A stretch of 64,000 nt of DNA from Kordia jejudonensis (GCF_001005315.1 NZ_LBMG01000029.1:23535-87534); one strand, 5' to 3'; shown: positions 16,967 to 27,848, counted from the stretch's first letter. Notes: generated from the sequence alone by a model not told the origin. Numbers and translations are program-made.

Positions 16967-17466
16967 AGTTCAACCCATTTTGAATCGTTTGCTACCGTTG
17001 CATCTAATAAGTCTATTCCTAAGGATTTCGCTAATTGTTTTCCTGTTTCCAAAGCTTCCTCTTCGTTGAACATATTATATATTTTGAAATGCTTGTTTCC
17101 GAGATACCATAAATTGATTTCAAATACACCTTTTTCTTTTTGAAATACAGAAATGTATTCGAGTTCAGGCAATGGATTCCATTTTCCTAGTTTGAACCAC
17201 AGAAATGAACGTTCATGCTTGTATAAATTGTTTTTGAAATCGAAGTAATAGGTTTGGATTATAGAATAGTAAAAAGCGCCTGCCAATGCAAGTCCTGCTA
17301 ATTTTATAGATCCCATTTCTCTTTCAACATATTGTCTTTCAAAGGAGAATTCTAACCTAAAAAAGAAAAGTAATACACACGCAATTACAACCGTATAAAG
17401 AAATGCAGCAATAATGTTATGCCAAAGTGGTCTGTCTCCTTGTGATATAACGATTCTATCTTTCAT
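16963..17466 (-). CDS. Membrane protein with PH-like C-terminal domain (paralogue of 5741-6223)
   Basis: 167 residues with two hydrophobic segments (about 18-38 and 55-70) and a C-terminal soluble domain. The domain shares KWNPLPELEYISVF and SLGIDLLDATVANDSKW with the protein encoded at 5741-6223. It overlaps bioF by 4 bp and may be the first gene of the biotin operon. No enzymatic motif was found. A regulatory or membrane-targeting role is only a guess. Confidence 0.7.
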   Translation of the reverse strand: MKDRIVISQGDRPLWHNIIAAFLYTVVIACVLLFFFRLEFSFERQYVEREMGSIKLAGLALAGAFYYSIIQTYYFDFKNNLYKHERSFLWFKLGKWNPLPELEYISVFQKEKGVFEINLWYLGNKHFKIYNMFNEEEALETGKQLAKSLGIDLLDATVANDSKWVEL

Positions 17467-17523
17467 TGTGTAAAAATACTGATTATCTGCGGAAATTTTT
17501 TAAGAAACAGAAGCGATGTGCAA

Positions 17524-18159
17524 CTATTTTGGAATTGTAATTTTATCACCTAAGAATTTTGGTTGCTTCCCAATTAGCAAGTCTAAACACATGGCAACAC
17601 GTGCTAATAGTTCTCTCATTTTTACTTTGAAACCATTTCGCCCGCCGACATTTTTTGCATTGAAACCAACAGCATTGATTCCTTTGGCTTTTGCGATGGC
17701 AATGGCGCGTTCATTGTGAAATTGTTGTGAAATGATAGTTATATCTTCTTGTTGAAATATTTCTTTACTTCTGATGACAGAATCCAAGGTTCTAAATCCT
17801 GCATAATCTAAAATGATTCGGGATTCGGGAATTCCTGCCGCTATTAAATCTTCTTTGAAGGTTGTGGGTTCATCGTACGATGTACTTCCGTTATCGCCAC
17901 TGACTAGAATGTATTTAATTTTTTTTGCGTTGTATAATTTTACGGCGGCGTTGATTCTGTATTTATAAAATAGATTCACGTTTCCATTGCTTAAATATTT
18001 TCCAGTTCCCAATAGCAATCCAACTTTATTTACTGGAATGTCAGCAACTGTATTGAATGTTTTGCCTTTGGTACTGAGTTCTACATATGCATTACAGCAA
18101 AGTATGACTAGCAGTATTCCTAGCATTGCGTATCCAATTCGTTTAGCCCATTTTTTCAT
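17524..18159 (-). CDS. SanA/YdcF-like DUF218 membrane protein
   Basis: 211 residues. An N-terminal membrane anchor (about 8-27) precedes a DUF218 domain with GLLLGTGKYLSNG, IKYILVSGDNGSTSYDEPTT and the conserved tail ITIISQQFHNERAIAIAKAK. The closest family is SanA (vancomycin exclusion) and ElyC/YdcF, linked in E. coli to envelope integrity. It is probably attached to the inner membrane facing the periplasm. It lies 57 bp upstream of the PH-like gene on the same strand. Confidence 0.85.
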   Translation of the reverse strand: MKKWAKRIGYAMLGILLVILCCNAYVELSTKGKTFNTVADIPVNKVGLLLGTGKYLSNGNVNLFYKYRINAAVKLYNAKKIKYILVSGDNGSTSYDEPTTFKEDLIAAGIPESRIILDYAGFRTLDSVIRSKEIFQQEDITIISQQFHNERAIAIAKAKGINAVGFNAKNVGGRNGFKVKMRELLARVAMCLDLLIGKQPKFLGDKITIPK

Positions 18160-18303
18160 ATGTATAAAGATACTTTATTCTATGAAGTGATTCAAACTTT
18201 TCAGGTGGAAGCGAAAATTAGAAGTTTTAAATACTGATGACGACTTTTTTGAGTTTTATAGCATTGTTACGGAACAAAAAAAAGTGTAAATTACTGCTAT
18301 AAA

Positions 18304-18335
18304 AAAAGCACCAAACAAATTTGCTTGGTGCTTTT
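18304..18335 (-). terminator. Terminator after atpC
   Basis: Arms AAAAGCACCAA and TTGGTGCTTTT lie 26 bp past the atpC stop with a T run on the minus strand. Confidence 0.8.
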
Positions 18336-18360
18336 ATATAAATAAGATTTAAAATTATAC

Positions 18361-18636
18361 TTAGTCTGCAAGTACAATTACTTTATTATCTTTCATTTCA
18401 ATAGTTCCAGAATTGATCGCTAGACTTGTTTCGTTTTTGTCTTGTGTAAACTTGTCTTGAACGTTTTCTTCAAGGGTAATGTTTCCTTGAATCTTAACAT
18501 TTCCTTCGCCTAACAAAGAAACGATTGGTGCGTGACCATTTAACATTTGAAACTCGCCGTTAATTCCTGGAACCGTTATTGAAGTAACTTCTCCACTGAA
18601 TAACATCGCTTCTGGTGTAACAATTTCTAAATACAT
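18361..18636 (-). CDS. atpC: ATP synthase F1 epsilon subunit (short form)
   Basis: 91 residues. The N-terminal beta-sandwich of epsilon is complete: MYLEIVTPEAMLFSGEV, PGINGEFQMLNGHAPIVSLL, INSGTIEMKDNKVIVLAD. The protein stops where the C-terminal two-helix inhibitory domain of E. coli epsilon (about 138 residues) would begin. It is therefore a rotor subunit without the ATP-hydrolysis brake, as I recall for other Bacteroidota. It is transcribed behind atpD after an 84-bp spacer; the other F1Fo genes are elsewhere. Confidence 0.93.
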   Translation of the reverse strand: MYLEIVTPEAMLFSGEVTSITVPGINGEFQMLNGHAPIVSLLGEGNVKIQGNITLEENVQDKFTQDKNETSLAINSGTIEMKDNKVIVLAD

Positions 18637-18720
18637 ATTTTTCTAGTATTGAGTTATGAGTACAGAGATATGAGAATAGTAGCGTTCTCACTACTAACTA
18701 CTCATTTCTCACTACTTATT

Positions 18721-20232
<1,512 letters not shown>

Positions 20233-20314
20233 TTAAGTGTTTAATGTTTAGGTTATTAAATACTGAAAAATGGATTTCATATTTTATGCTAAAACATGAC
20301 CTTTTTTCGCGGTG

Positions 20315-20322
20315 CAAAGATA
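20315..20322 (-). promoter_or_regulatory. -7 element TATCTTTG for atpD-atpC
   Basis: Minus-strand TATCTTTG matches TAnnTTTG. It is followed by an untranslated leader of about 80 bp before atpD. No clear -33 TTG at the usual distance. Confidence 0.45.
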
Positions 20323-20447
20323 TATTTTATTAATTAAAATAAGTAGTGTTTTGAGGATGTTTTTTTCGATTTATTCAAAAACCTTTATTTCTCTATGGTT
20401 TTATGGGTGTTGTGTCTAAGGTAGAATTGACAAAAACTTTTGAACTA

Positions 20448-20484
20448 AAAAAAATAGGCTACCGATTTGGCAGCCTATTTTTTT
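20448..20484 (-). terminator. Terminator after the TonB-dependent receptor
   Basis: Arms AAAAAAATAGGCT and AGCCTATTTTTTT lie 22 bp past the receptor stop; the strong T run is on the minus strand. Confidence 0.85.
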
Positions 20485-20505
20485 ATATACTTTGTGTTTT
20501 TTAAC

Positions 20506-23349
20506 TTAATTGATTACCCAAGAGATATAGTATTGAGAACCTATGGTTCCAACTCCTGGTGCACTTACATATTCGTGTCCTAAAACGTTCGCCGCTCCAA
20601 TTTTAAATGTTGATTTTTTGTAGCGATAGTTAAACTGAAGATCAACTAATGAACGAGCAGTTACCATTCCGTCAGCAAATGTTGATTCCCATAGGAATGA
20701 ATCATTCCATCTCCAGTTGATATTGAATCCGAAGTTATCAAACAGATTTGGATTTCCAAAAGACGCTTTTACTTTGTGCTCTGGCGTATTGAAGTTTGTT
20801 TCGAAATCTGGATCACTTGCCTGATCGAAATCAAGTTTTGCATATGTATAGTTTATCCCAAAATTATAGTCTCCAAATAGTTTTGTATTAACACCAATAG
20901 CAGCACCATACGAATTGATATCTGCATTGGAGTTAGAGTATAATTGGAAAGGTGTAAAATCGCCGTTACTTGCTGCAATTAATGCATTTGGTGTTGGCGC
21001 GCCACCTACAGGTGTTAAGTCTGTAATATCAGATAAATCTACATTACCATAGTTTGGTACAATTACCGTTCTGTTTGCAATGAAATCTTGGTATGCATTG
21101 TAATATGCACTCACATCTACTGAAACGTTATCAAATACAATTCCGCGGTATCCAACTTCAAATGCTGATACTTGTTCTGGCTTTACAAATTCTACATTAG
21201 CACGCTCTAGCAACGCTGGATTTGGCGTTCCTGCTGCTGCACTTGCTCCAAATGCTTGGAATGATGATAGTGTGTATGAATTGTTATACGCATCATTTCC
21301 TGAGAGTGTAACTGTTCTGTCTAATCCGAAAGCTTCTAAACCTGCTGGGAAATTGTTTGTAATTGGACGCGTTGTGTAACGATCTAAGTTATCTGGTGCC
21401 GAACCTACTAAGATTGCGTTTCCTACATCTAACCCAATGTATTGATCTTGTGTAGTAGGATTACGGAAACCTGTTTGGAAAGACGCTCTAAAGTTGTGTT
21501 TTTTGTCTTCGTCTGGAGAAAATACTAATGATAATCTTGGCGATACGTTTCCGTCAAAGTTTTGCGCTTTGTCATAACGAATAGAACCTGTAAACTTCAT
21601 TTTGTCTTCCATAAACTTCTTCTGAACTTGTACATACGCACCATATTCATCGTAACGAATTGGTCCGTCGATATCCGTAAAGATTGTTCCTTCAGAGTTT
21701 AATACATATTCTCTAAACGATCCACCAACTTGAATGTCTGCAACATCGATTAAGTGTGAGAAGTTATAGTTTACATCAGCGTGGTATAGTTTTGTATTGT
21801 CAATAAATCGTGCTCCTGTGAGTAAATCACCATCTGCAGTAACTCCATCTAATGCGGCACGAAATTCTGCTGTTCCTGGTTCAAAGCGACCAGTGTCTGC
21901 CAATCCTCTTGCGAACGCATGTGCTACAGTTGGATCTCCTGGCGTCACACCTGGAATTGCTCCAGTGATTGCACCTAAGTATCCTGTAGCGTACTCCGTA
22001 AACCATTGCTGATCTGATTTCCAACGTCTGTTTACATTGATTGCTGCAAAACGTGTATCGTATGAGTTTCCTGCTTTTTCAGCCGTTACATATCCTCTAA
22101 CAAAGAAGTTGTTGTTACGAATTTCTAATTTGTGCTGTTGCATGAAGAAATCCTTAATAGAATATCTGTTTGCTCCTTGATAGATAGTATTTCCTCTACC
22201 AATTTTAGAATTCCATATGATGGTAAAGTCATTTGCCCAAGGCTTGTAATGTAATGCTAAGTCCATTTTTACACTTTCTGCATCATAATCCATTAAGTCA
22301 CGTTCTTCATATCCTGTTCTTGATACTGCCGCAGTCTCAAAAGTTCCTGCTGGTGCTCCTGCTATTGAACTAAAATCTAATGTTGTTGATACTTCATCTC
22401 CATAGATATTTAAACCATTAAAATTTGGATCCGTTTGTCTGTTTCCAGCAATTGCATCACCTGTAGCAGAATCATAGTTTGTGTAATCGGTAGCAAACCA
22501 TTCTGTACCATTAAGGAACGAGAAAGAAGCTTTTACCGCTAGTTTATCGCTAAATGCATGCGCGCCACGTATTCCAAAGTCTATGAAATTATTGTCTCCT
22601 GCATTTTCAGAAGACGTCATTCCTGTTTTTGCATAAAAGCTAAGCCCTTGTTTTTCGTATGGATCTTTACTACGCATGAACATGATTCCGTTGAAGGCAT
22701 TTGCTCCATATAAAGCTGATGAAGCTCCTGGCAGTAATTCTACAGTTTGTACATCTAACTCGGACATTCCTAATAGGTTTCCTAATGCAAAGTTTAAGGC
22801 TGGCGAAGAATTATCCATTCCGTCTACTAATTGCATAAATCGAGTATTAGCAAATGTAGCAAAACCTCTTGTGTTTACTGATTTGAATGTTAAACTGTTT
22901 GTATTAACATCTACACCTTTTAGGTTTTCCAGTGCATCATAGTAACTTGGAGCAGAAGAGTTTTTAATAGCTCTTGCGTCCATTCTTTCTATAGTAACAG
23001 GAGATTCCCGTATTCTTTCAGGTGTTCTAGAAGCAGATAAAACGATTTCATCTAATTGTGTTCCTTCTTTAAGAACGATGGTTACTTCTTCATTGTTTTT
23101 TGTAATTTCTACTGTGGAAGAATCAAAACCGATACTACTGGCTTTGATTTTAAAAGGTGGTTGTTGATTTACTTTTAATTTAAAGTTACCATCGAAGTCA
23201 GTTACGACTCCTACGGATGTTCCTACAACGACAACATTTGCGCCTGGGACAGGCAGATTATTGCCATCAACAACTTTTCCACTAACGTTGGTTTGCGAGA
23301 ACATACTCACACAAACCAACATCGCGAAAATTGATAGAAAGGTTCTCAT
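20506..23349 (-). CDS. TonB-dependent outer-membrane receptor
   Basis: 947 residues from the start at 23349, which gives a clean signal peptide (MRTFLSIFAMLVCVSMFSQ); an ATG 13 codons upstream would add a basic stretch. Next comes a carboxypeptidase-like beta domain (VSGKVVDGNNLPVPGANVVV). The plug follows (IVLSASRTPERIRESPVTIE, then QTVELLPGASSALYGANAFN). The rest is a 22-strand barrel, with closing strands such as VDLQFNYRYKKSTFKIGAAN. No SusD partner is adjacent, so it is a stand-alone receptor. The substrate is not deducible. It ends in its own terminator. Confidence 0.93.
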   Translation of the reverse strand: MRTFLSIFAMLVCVSMFSQTNVSGKVVDGNNLPVPGANVVVVGTSVGVVTDFDGNFKLKVNQQPPFKIKASSIGFDSSTVEITKNNEEVTIVLKEGTQLDEIVLSASRTPERIRESPVTIERMDARAIKNSSAPSYYDALENLKGVDVNTNSLTFKSVNTRGFATFANTRFMQLVDGMDNSSPALNFALGNLLGMSELDVQTVELLPGASSALYGANAFNGIMFMRSKDPYEKQGLSFYAKTGMTSSENAGDNNFIDFGIRGAHAFSDKLAVKASFSFLNGTEWFATDYTNYDSATGDAIAGNRQTDPNFNGLNIYGDEVSTTLDFSSIAGAPAGTFETAAVSRTGYEERDLMDYDAESVKMDLALHYKPWANDFTIIWNSKIGRGNTIYQGANRYSIKDFFMQQHKLEIRNNNFFVRGYVTAEKAGNSYDTRFAAINVNRRWKSDQQWFTEYATGYLGAITGAIPGVTPGDPTVAHAFARGLADTGRFEPGTAEFRAALDGVTADGDLLTGARFIDNTKLYHADVNYNFSHLIDVADIQVGGSFREYVLNSEGTIFTDIDGPIRYDEYGAYVQVQKKFMEDKMKFTGSIRYDKAQNFDGNVSPRLSLVFSPDEDKKHNFRASFQTGFRNPTTQDQYIGLDVGNAILVGSAPDNLDRYTTRPITNNFPAGLEAFGLDRTVTLSGNDAYNNSYTLSSFQAFGASAAAGTPNPALLERANVEFVKPEQVSAFEVGYRGIVFDNVSVDVSAYYNAYQDFIANRTVIVPNYGNVDLSDITDLTPVGGAPTPNALIAASNGDFTPFQLYSNSNADINSYGAAIGVNTKLFGDYNFGINYTYAKLDFDQASDPDFETNFNTPEHKVKASFGNPNLFDNFGFNINWRWNDSFLWESTFADGMVTARSLVDLQFNYRYKKSTFKIGAANVLGHEYVSAPGVGTIGSQYYISWVIN

Positions 23350-23429
23350 AAGTGTTTTTGGTTTAGTTTTTATGAGAACAATATACACTTTTTTAGGATA
23401 TCCTTAACAAAGTGGCATTATTTTTAAAC

Positions 23430-25277
23430 TTATTCTACTGTTACTGATTTTGCCAAGTTTCTCGGCTGATCTACATTACAGTCACGCATAACTGCAATAT
23501 AATACGACAATAACTGTAATGGAATGGTTGTTAATAATGGTGTCAACAACTCTAATGTTTCAGGAATTTCAATTACATAATCCGCTATATTCTTGATGGT
23601 TTTATCACCTTGCATAACTACAGCAATGATTTTTCCTTTTCTAGATTTTATTTCCTGAATATTACTTACTACCTTATCGTAGTGTCCTTTTCGAGTTGCA
23701 ATAACCACAACTGGCATTTGCTCATCAATTAATGCAATAGGTCCGTGCTTCATTTCTGCTGCTGGGTATCCTTCTGCATGGATATATGAAATTTCCTTAA
23801 GTTTTAATGCACCTTCTAAAGCTACAGGGAAGTTGTAACCTCTTCCTAAGTATAAGAAGTTTGTAGCGTCTTTATAGATATTTGCAATCGTTTTAACGTG
23901 ATTGTCTGATGTTAAAGTCTTTTCAACTTTAGCAGGAATCGCATCCATTTCAGATAAATACTGATGAAATTCTGAGGTAGATATTGTTCCTTTTTTCTGT
24001 GCTAGTTTCAACGCAATTAAGGTTAATACCGTAATCTGCGTCGTAAATGCTTTTGTAGAAGCCACTCCAATTTCTGGACCTGCGTGTGTGTATGCACCTG
24101 CATGTGTTTCTCTTGAAATTGATGATCCAACTACATTACATACTCCAAATACGAAAGCGCCTTTGCTTTTTGCAAGTTTGATAGCCGCCATAGTATCTGC
24201 TGTTTCTCCAGATTGAGATATTGCAATGACAACATCTTTTTCTGTTATTACAGGATTTCTGTATCTAAATTCAGAAGCATATTCTACCTCAACAGGAATT
24301 CTTGTTAGATTTTCAAACACATATTCTGCTACCAATCCGGCATGCCAAGAAGTTCCGCAGGCAACGATTAAAATTCTATTTGCATTTAAGAATTTTTCAA
24401 TATTATCGTCAATTCCTGCCATACGAATGATTCCTTCGTTTGCCAACATTCTTCCTCTAAAGGTATCTAAGATAGCTCTTGGCTGCTCATAGATTTCTTT
24501 TAACATAAAGTGATCGTAACCACCTTTTTCTATTTGCTCAAGATTTAATTGTAATTCTTGTACGTACGGATCAACTAACGAGTCATCCTTTATTTTACGA
24601 ACTTTTACTTTTTTTCCTCTTCGAACAATTGCCATTTCTTCATCTTCAAGATAAATAGCATTGTTTGTATATTCAATAAACGGAGATGCATCCGAAGCGA
24701 TAAAGAATTCGTCTTCGCCAACTCCAATTACTAATGGACTTCCTAAACGCGCCACTACAATTTCGTCTGGCTTATTTTTATCAAAAACAGCAATCGCATA
24801 TGCTCCTACTACTTGATTTAAAGCAACTTGAACAGCTTTTCCAAGCTTTACATTTTCGTTCTTCTTTACATCTTCAATTAAATTGACCAATACTTCAGTA
24901 TCTGTATCAGATTTAAATTCGTATCCTCTGTTGATTAATTCTTGCTTTAATGGCGCATAATTTTCAATGATTCCATTGTGAATGATAACCAACTCACCCG
25001 AATTAGAGTAATGTGGATGTGAATTTACATCATTAGGTTCTCCATGTGTTGCCCAACGTGTATGTCCGATAGCCAAAGTTCCAACATCAGAAATCTCTTC
25101 TTTAACACGAGTTTCTAAATCGACAACTTTTCCTTTTGTTTTTGATAATTTAATGTTTTTACCATCGTAAATAGCAACTCCTGCGCTATCATATCCTCTG
25201 TACTCAAGTCTTTTTAATCCTTTTAGCACTACAGGATATGCCTCTCTATGACCTATATAACCTACGATTCCGCACAT
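23430..25277 (-). CDS. glmS: Glutamine-fructose-6-phosphate aminotransferase (isomerizing)
   Basis: A 615-residue cytoplasmic enzyme making glucosamine-6-phosphate for peptidoglycan and lipid A. The mature N-terminal nucleophile is Cys2 (MCGIVGYIGHREA). The glutaminase motifs HTRWATHGEPNDVNSHPH and HNGIIENY are present. Two SIS domains follow (CGTSWHAGLVAEY, ISQSGETADT, LGRGYNFPVALEGALKLKE). The C-terminus LAKSVTVE is canonical. It lies 23 bp downstream of the DUF4270 gene, forming the common flavobacterial glgA-like/DUF4270/glmS unit. No glmS ribozyme is expected or seen. Confidence 0.97.
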   Translation of the reverse strand: MCGIVGYIGHREAYPVVLKGLKRLEYRGYDSAGVAIYDGKNIKLSKTKGKVVDLETRVKEEISDVGTLAIGHTRWATHGEPNDVNSHPHYSNSGELVIIHNGIIENYAPLKQELINRGYEFKSDTDTEVLVNLIEDVKKNENVKLGKAVQVALNQVVGAYAIAVFDKNKPDEIVVARLGSPLVIGVGEDEFFIASDASPFIEYTNNAIYLEDEEMAIVRRGKKVKVRKIKDDSLVDPYVQELQLNLEQIEKGGYDHFMLKEIYEQPRAILDTFRGRMLANEGIIRMAGIDDNIEKFLNANRILIVACGTSWHAGLVAEYVFENLTRIPVEVEYASEFRYRNPVITEKDVVIAISQSGETADTMAAIKLAKSKGAFVFGVCNVVGSSISRETHAGAYTHAGPEIGVASTKAFTTQITVLTLIALKLAQKKGTISTSEFHQYLSEMDAIPAKVEKTLTSDNHVKTIANIYKDATNFLYLGRGYNFPVALEGALKLKEISYIHAEGYPAAEMKHGPIALIDEQMPVVVIATRKGHYDKVVSNIQEIKSRKGKIIAVVMQGDKTIKNIADYVIEIPETLELLTPLLTTIPLQLLSYYIAVMRDCNVDQPRNLAKSVTVE

Positions 25278-25300
25278 AATTTTTTCTTAATTATTGATAT

Positions 25301-26914
25301 TTAATTGGTTTCTGGGATTGTATAAAATATTTCCAAACTTATACGTTTGTCTGCTGGGGAAGCAGCTGTATTTCCATATAATACGGTTCCAAATGGATTC
25401 ATATTTGATACTGTTGGGACAAATTCTTGCTCAGAACTTCCAGTATTTTCGCGTCCGCTTGAAACAACTCTGATATCAGAAGATGAAACTAATCCAAGTT
25501 TAACATTGGTAGAGTCTCTTCTGACAAGATTATTAATATGTTCTGTAATTCTAATTCTGTATCGAACGCCATCTCCATCGTCATCACGTTCTAAAATTCC
25601 ACCATGTATAGCTTTAGAAAGTCCTAAAGAATTTTGGTTAACGGTTTCATCAACACCATAATCTGCCACAGGAATATTGTCATCCATGTTGTATAAATAA
25701 ATACGCTCTGGATCTATTTCATTTCCTTGTATGCTTTCATTAACATGAAAAACTAAACTAGCATCGTTAATGAGCCAATTTTCTTCACGGATGTCTTCTA
25801 ACTGATCTGCAATACCATTGTTGTCATTATCAGGTCCAAAAAGATCAATAACCGCCATAGAGCCTTCGCCACCTTTTAGGTAAATATTGTCGTTTGACGC
25901 TTCTACATCAGGAAATGGATCTAATTGTGTAAAGGTATTTACAATGTTTCCAGAAGAAAGACTTATCGCATACGAATCCGTTTGTGTTACAGGTACATCA
26001 TCATCAGGATCATCCGTTCCTTGCGTGTCTATTTCCTTATATTGATATTCAATAGTAACATTTGCATTTGCAAGATCGAGCAACATTAATAAGTTTGAAT
26101 CTTGCCCAATGGTAATGTACAATCCTCTAAATAAGTCTTCTGCTTTAAACACGTTATCGCTTGAGAGCTTTATACTTCCTTCATTATCAATAATTCGTTG
26201 TTGAAAAAAATCTGTATCCAATTCTACACGAATTCTAGGCGACAAGGTTTCCACAACTACTTCTTCTCCAGTATCATCATCAATAGCTGTAACTTCTACT
26301 GAATTTTCATCTAAAGTGACATCTCCTAGAAATAGATTGTCACTTGCAGCATGTATCGACAAATCTTCATTAGAATAATAAGCCTGCTGACCGCCATCTA
26401 CGTCAAGAGTTCTTAAAAAATAAGTAAACTCTTTTACAGTTAATAAAAAAGGAACTTCTCTGTTTCCAAATACAGAATCGACAGCCGTTGTAATAGAACC
26501 ATCACTTTCTACAGTACTTGTACTAAAGAAAGGTAGATTTAAGTATACTTTTGTTACGATTTCTTCTTCATCAAAACCTTCAGAATCTTCATCTTCTTGT
26601 GATTTTATTCCGAATGTAGGATCTTCGTTGTTTGCAATTAAACCAGCTTGTAATACAAGACTTGATTGCACGTCTCCATAAACGCTGTTTAAATTTTTAC
26701 CCAATTGGTAAACGGGCATTCCATTTGTTTGTACTGGCGAAATGCGTCTGTTAGAAATTTCAAGTATAGTTTCGTCAAAGAGATTTGTAGAGAAATTATT
26801 ATTTTCAATAATTTCGCCTCCAACCGTACTAAACTCATCGTCACATGCCATAAAGCCCACAAGTATAAGTAACACAACTAAGGTACTTGTGAGTGTCTTT
26901 TTCAATTTGTTCAT
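25301..26914 (-). CDS. DUF4270 family lipoprotein
   Basis: 537 residues. The signal peptide ends in a lipobox (LLILVGFMACDDE), then STVGGEIIENNNFS. A large beta-rich region with acidic loops (DDDTGEEVVVE, DTQGTDDPDDDVPV) has the length and pattern of DUF4270. This family is confined to Bacteroidota and is thought to be surface or outer-membrane attached. Function is unknown. Gaps of 12 bp and 23 bp to the neighbouring genes mean it is co-transcribed with the GlgA-like gene and glmS, which hints at an envelope role. Confidence 0.85.
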   Translation of the reverse strand: MNKLKKTLTSTLVVLLILVGFMACDDEFSTVGGEIIENNNFSTNLFDETILEISNRRISPVQTNGMPVYQLGKNLNSVYGDVQSSLVLQAGLIANNEDPTFGIKSQEDEDSEGFDEEEIVTKVYLNLPFFSTSTVESDGSITTAVDSVFGNREVPFLLTVKEFTYFLRTLDVDGGQQAYYSNEDLSIHAASDNLFLGDVTLDENSVEVTAIDDDTGEEVVVETLSPRIRVELDTDFFQQRIIDNEGSIKLSSDNVFKAEDLFRGLYITIGQDSNLLMLLDLANANVTIEYQYKEIDTQGTDDPDDDVPVTQTDSYAISLSSGNIVNTFTQLDPFPDVEASNDNIYLKGGEGSMAVIDLFGPDNDNNGIADQLEDIREENWLINDASLVFHVNESIQGNEIDPERIYLYNMDDNIPVADYGVDETVNQNSLGLSKAIHGGILERDDDGDGVRYRIRITEHINNLVRRDSTNVKLGLVSSSDIRVVSSGRENTGSSEQEFVPTVSNMNPFGTVLYGNTAASPADKRISLEIFYTIPETN

Positions 26915-26926
26915 AATGTAATTTAA

Positions 26927-27742
26927 TTAACCTAAATTTAAAACTTTTGTATTGTAAAAATCAGTGTACGCATCTGCAAATTCTTCGCTGTTTTTGTATT
27001 CAAGAACTGGTTTATCAATACCTGTGAGATATTCTTGAACATCAGCAGGAATTTCCTGAGACGCAATTACCACGGCATCCGAATGATCCACAGCAACTTT
27101 TAGAAGGTTAGAGTAGTTTGGCTCCGCAAGTATTTCTACATTGCCATCGCCGATATTATCAAATTTGATTTTGTTTAGCATTTCTGTATCTAAAGTTCCC
27201 TCAAATTCTTGTTTATAAACCGAAGTTACAATTTTACTATCTGTAAACAACGGTTCGTCTTTATAATATTTTCTTAAATATAAAGGTAGTAAAGAAGCCA
27301 TCCAACCGTGAACGTGAATGATGTCTGGTGCCCAATTTAATTTTTTTACAGTTTCAATAACACCTTTTGCAAAGAAAATAGCGCGCTCGTCATTGTCTGG
27401 AAATAAATTCCCTTCTTCATCTGTAAACGTAGCTTTGCGCTTAAAGTATTCTTCATTGTCAATAAAATATACCTGAATTCTTTCTTTTGGAATAGAAGCT
27501 ACTTTGATAATCAATGGCATATCCATATCATTAATTACTAAGTTCATTCCCGATAGGCGAATTACTTCATGCAATTGATGTCTTCTTTCATTGATATTAC
27601 CAAAACGTGGCATAAATATTCTAATCTGTCCACCTTTGCTATTTACCATTTTTGGTGCTTCAAACGACATTGACGAAATTTCTGTTTCTGGCAAATAGGG
27701 TACAACTTCGGATGAAACGTACAAGACTCTTTTATTATTCAT
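26927..27742 (-). CDS. Stand-alone glycogen-synthase N-terminal-like protein (probable non-catalytic)
   Basis: 271 residues that align by eye with the N-terminal Rossmann domain of GT5 glycogen synthase (RVLYVSSEVVPYLPE, IRIFMPRFGNINERR, APDIIHVHGWMASLLPLYL). Two things are missing. The ADP-glucose-binding KTGGL loop near residue 15 is replaced by ETEISSM. The whole C-terminal GT-B domain is also absent, since the gene stops after a short helical tail. It therefore probably does not make glycogen. It begins the unit with DUF4270 and glmS and is divergent from panC. A regulatory or sugar-binding role is possible. Confidence 0.82.
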   Translation of the reverse strand: MNNKRVLYVSSEVVPYLPETEISSMSFEAPKMVNSKGGQIRIFMPRFGNINERRHQLHEVIRLSGMNLVINDMDMPLIIKVASIPKERIQVYFIDNEEYFKRKATFTDEEGNLFPDNDERAIFFAKGVIETVKKLNWAPDIIHVHGWMASLLPLYLRKYYKDEPLFTDSKIVTSVYKQEFEGTLDTEMLNKIKFDNIGDGNVEILAEPNYSNLLKVAVDHSDAVVIASQEIPADVQEYLTGIDKPVLEYKNSEEFADAYTDFYNTKVLNLG

Positions 27743-27818
27743 AAAAATACTTTTCCTTTAATAATTAAGCGTAAAACATGCAAAATTACAAAAATTATGC
27801 AGATTAACAGTAATATAT

Positions 27819-27826
27819 TAAGTTTG
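27819..27826 (+). promoter_or_regulatory. -7 element TAAGTTTG for panC
   Basis: TAAGTTTG fits TAnnTTTG, 22 bp before the panC ATG. In the same divergent region a minus-strand TAATTTTG (27781-27788) could serve the GlgA-like gene. Neither has a clear -33 TTG. Confidence 0.35.
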
Positions 27827-27848
27827 CAAGCTGTTAATTTTTTGCAAA

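Noticed and set aside
20506..23349. SusC-type nutrient receptor of a polysaccharide locus
   Set aside because: No SusD gene or carbohydrate-active enzyme is nearby, so only a general TonB-dependent receptor call is justified.
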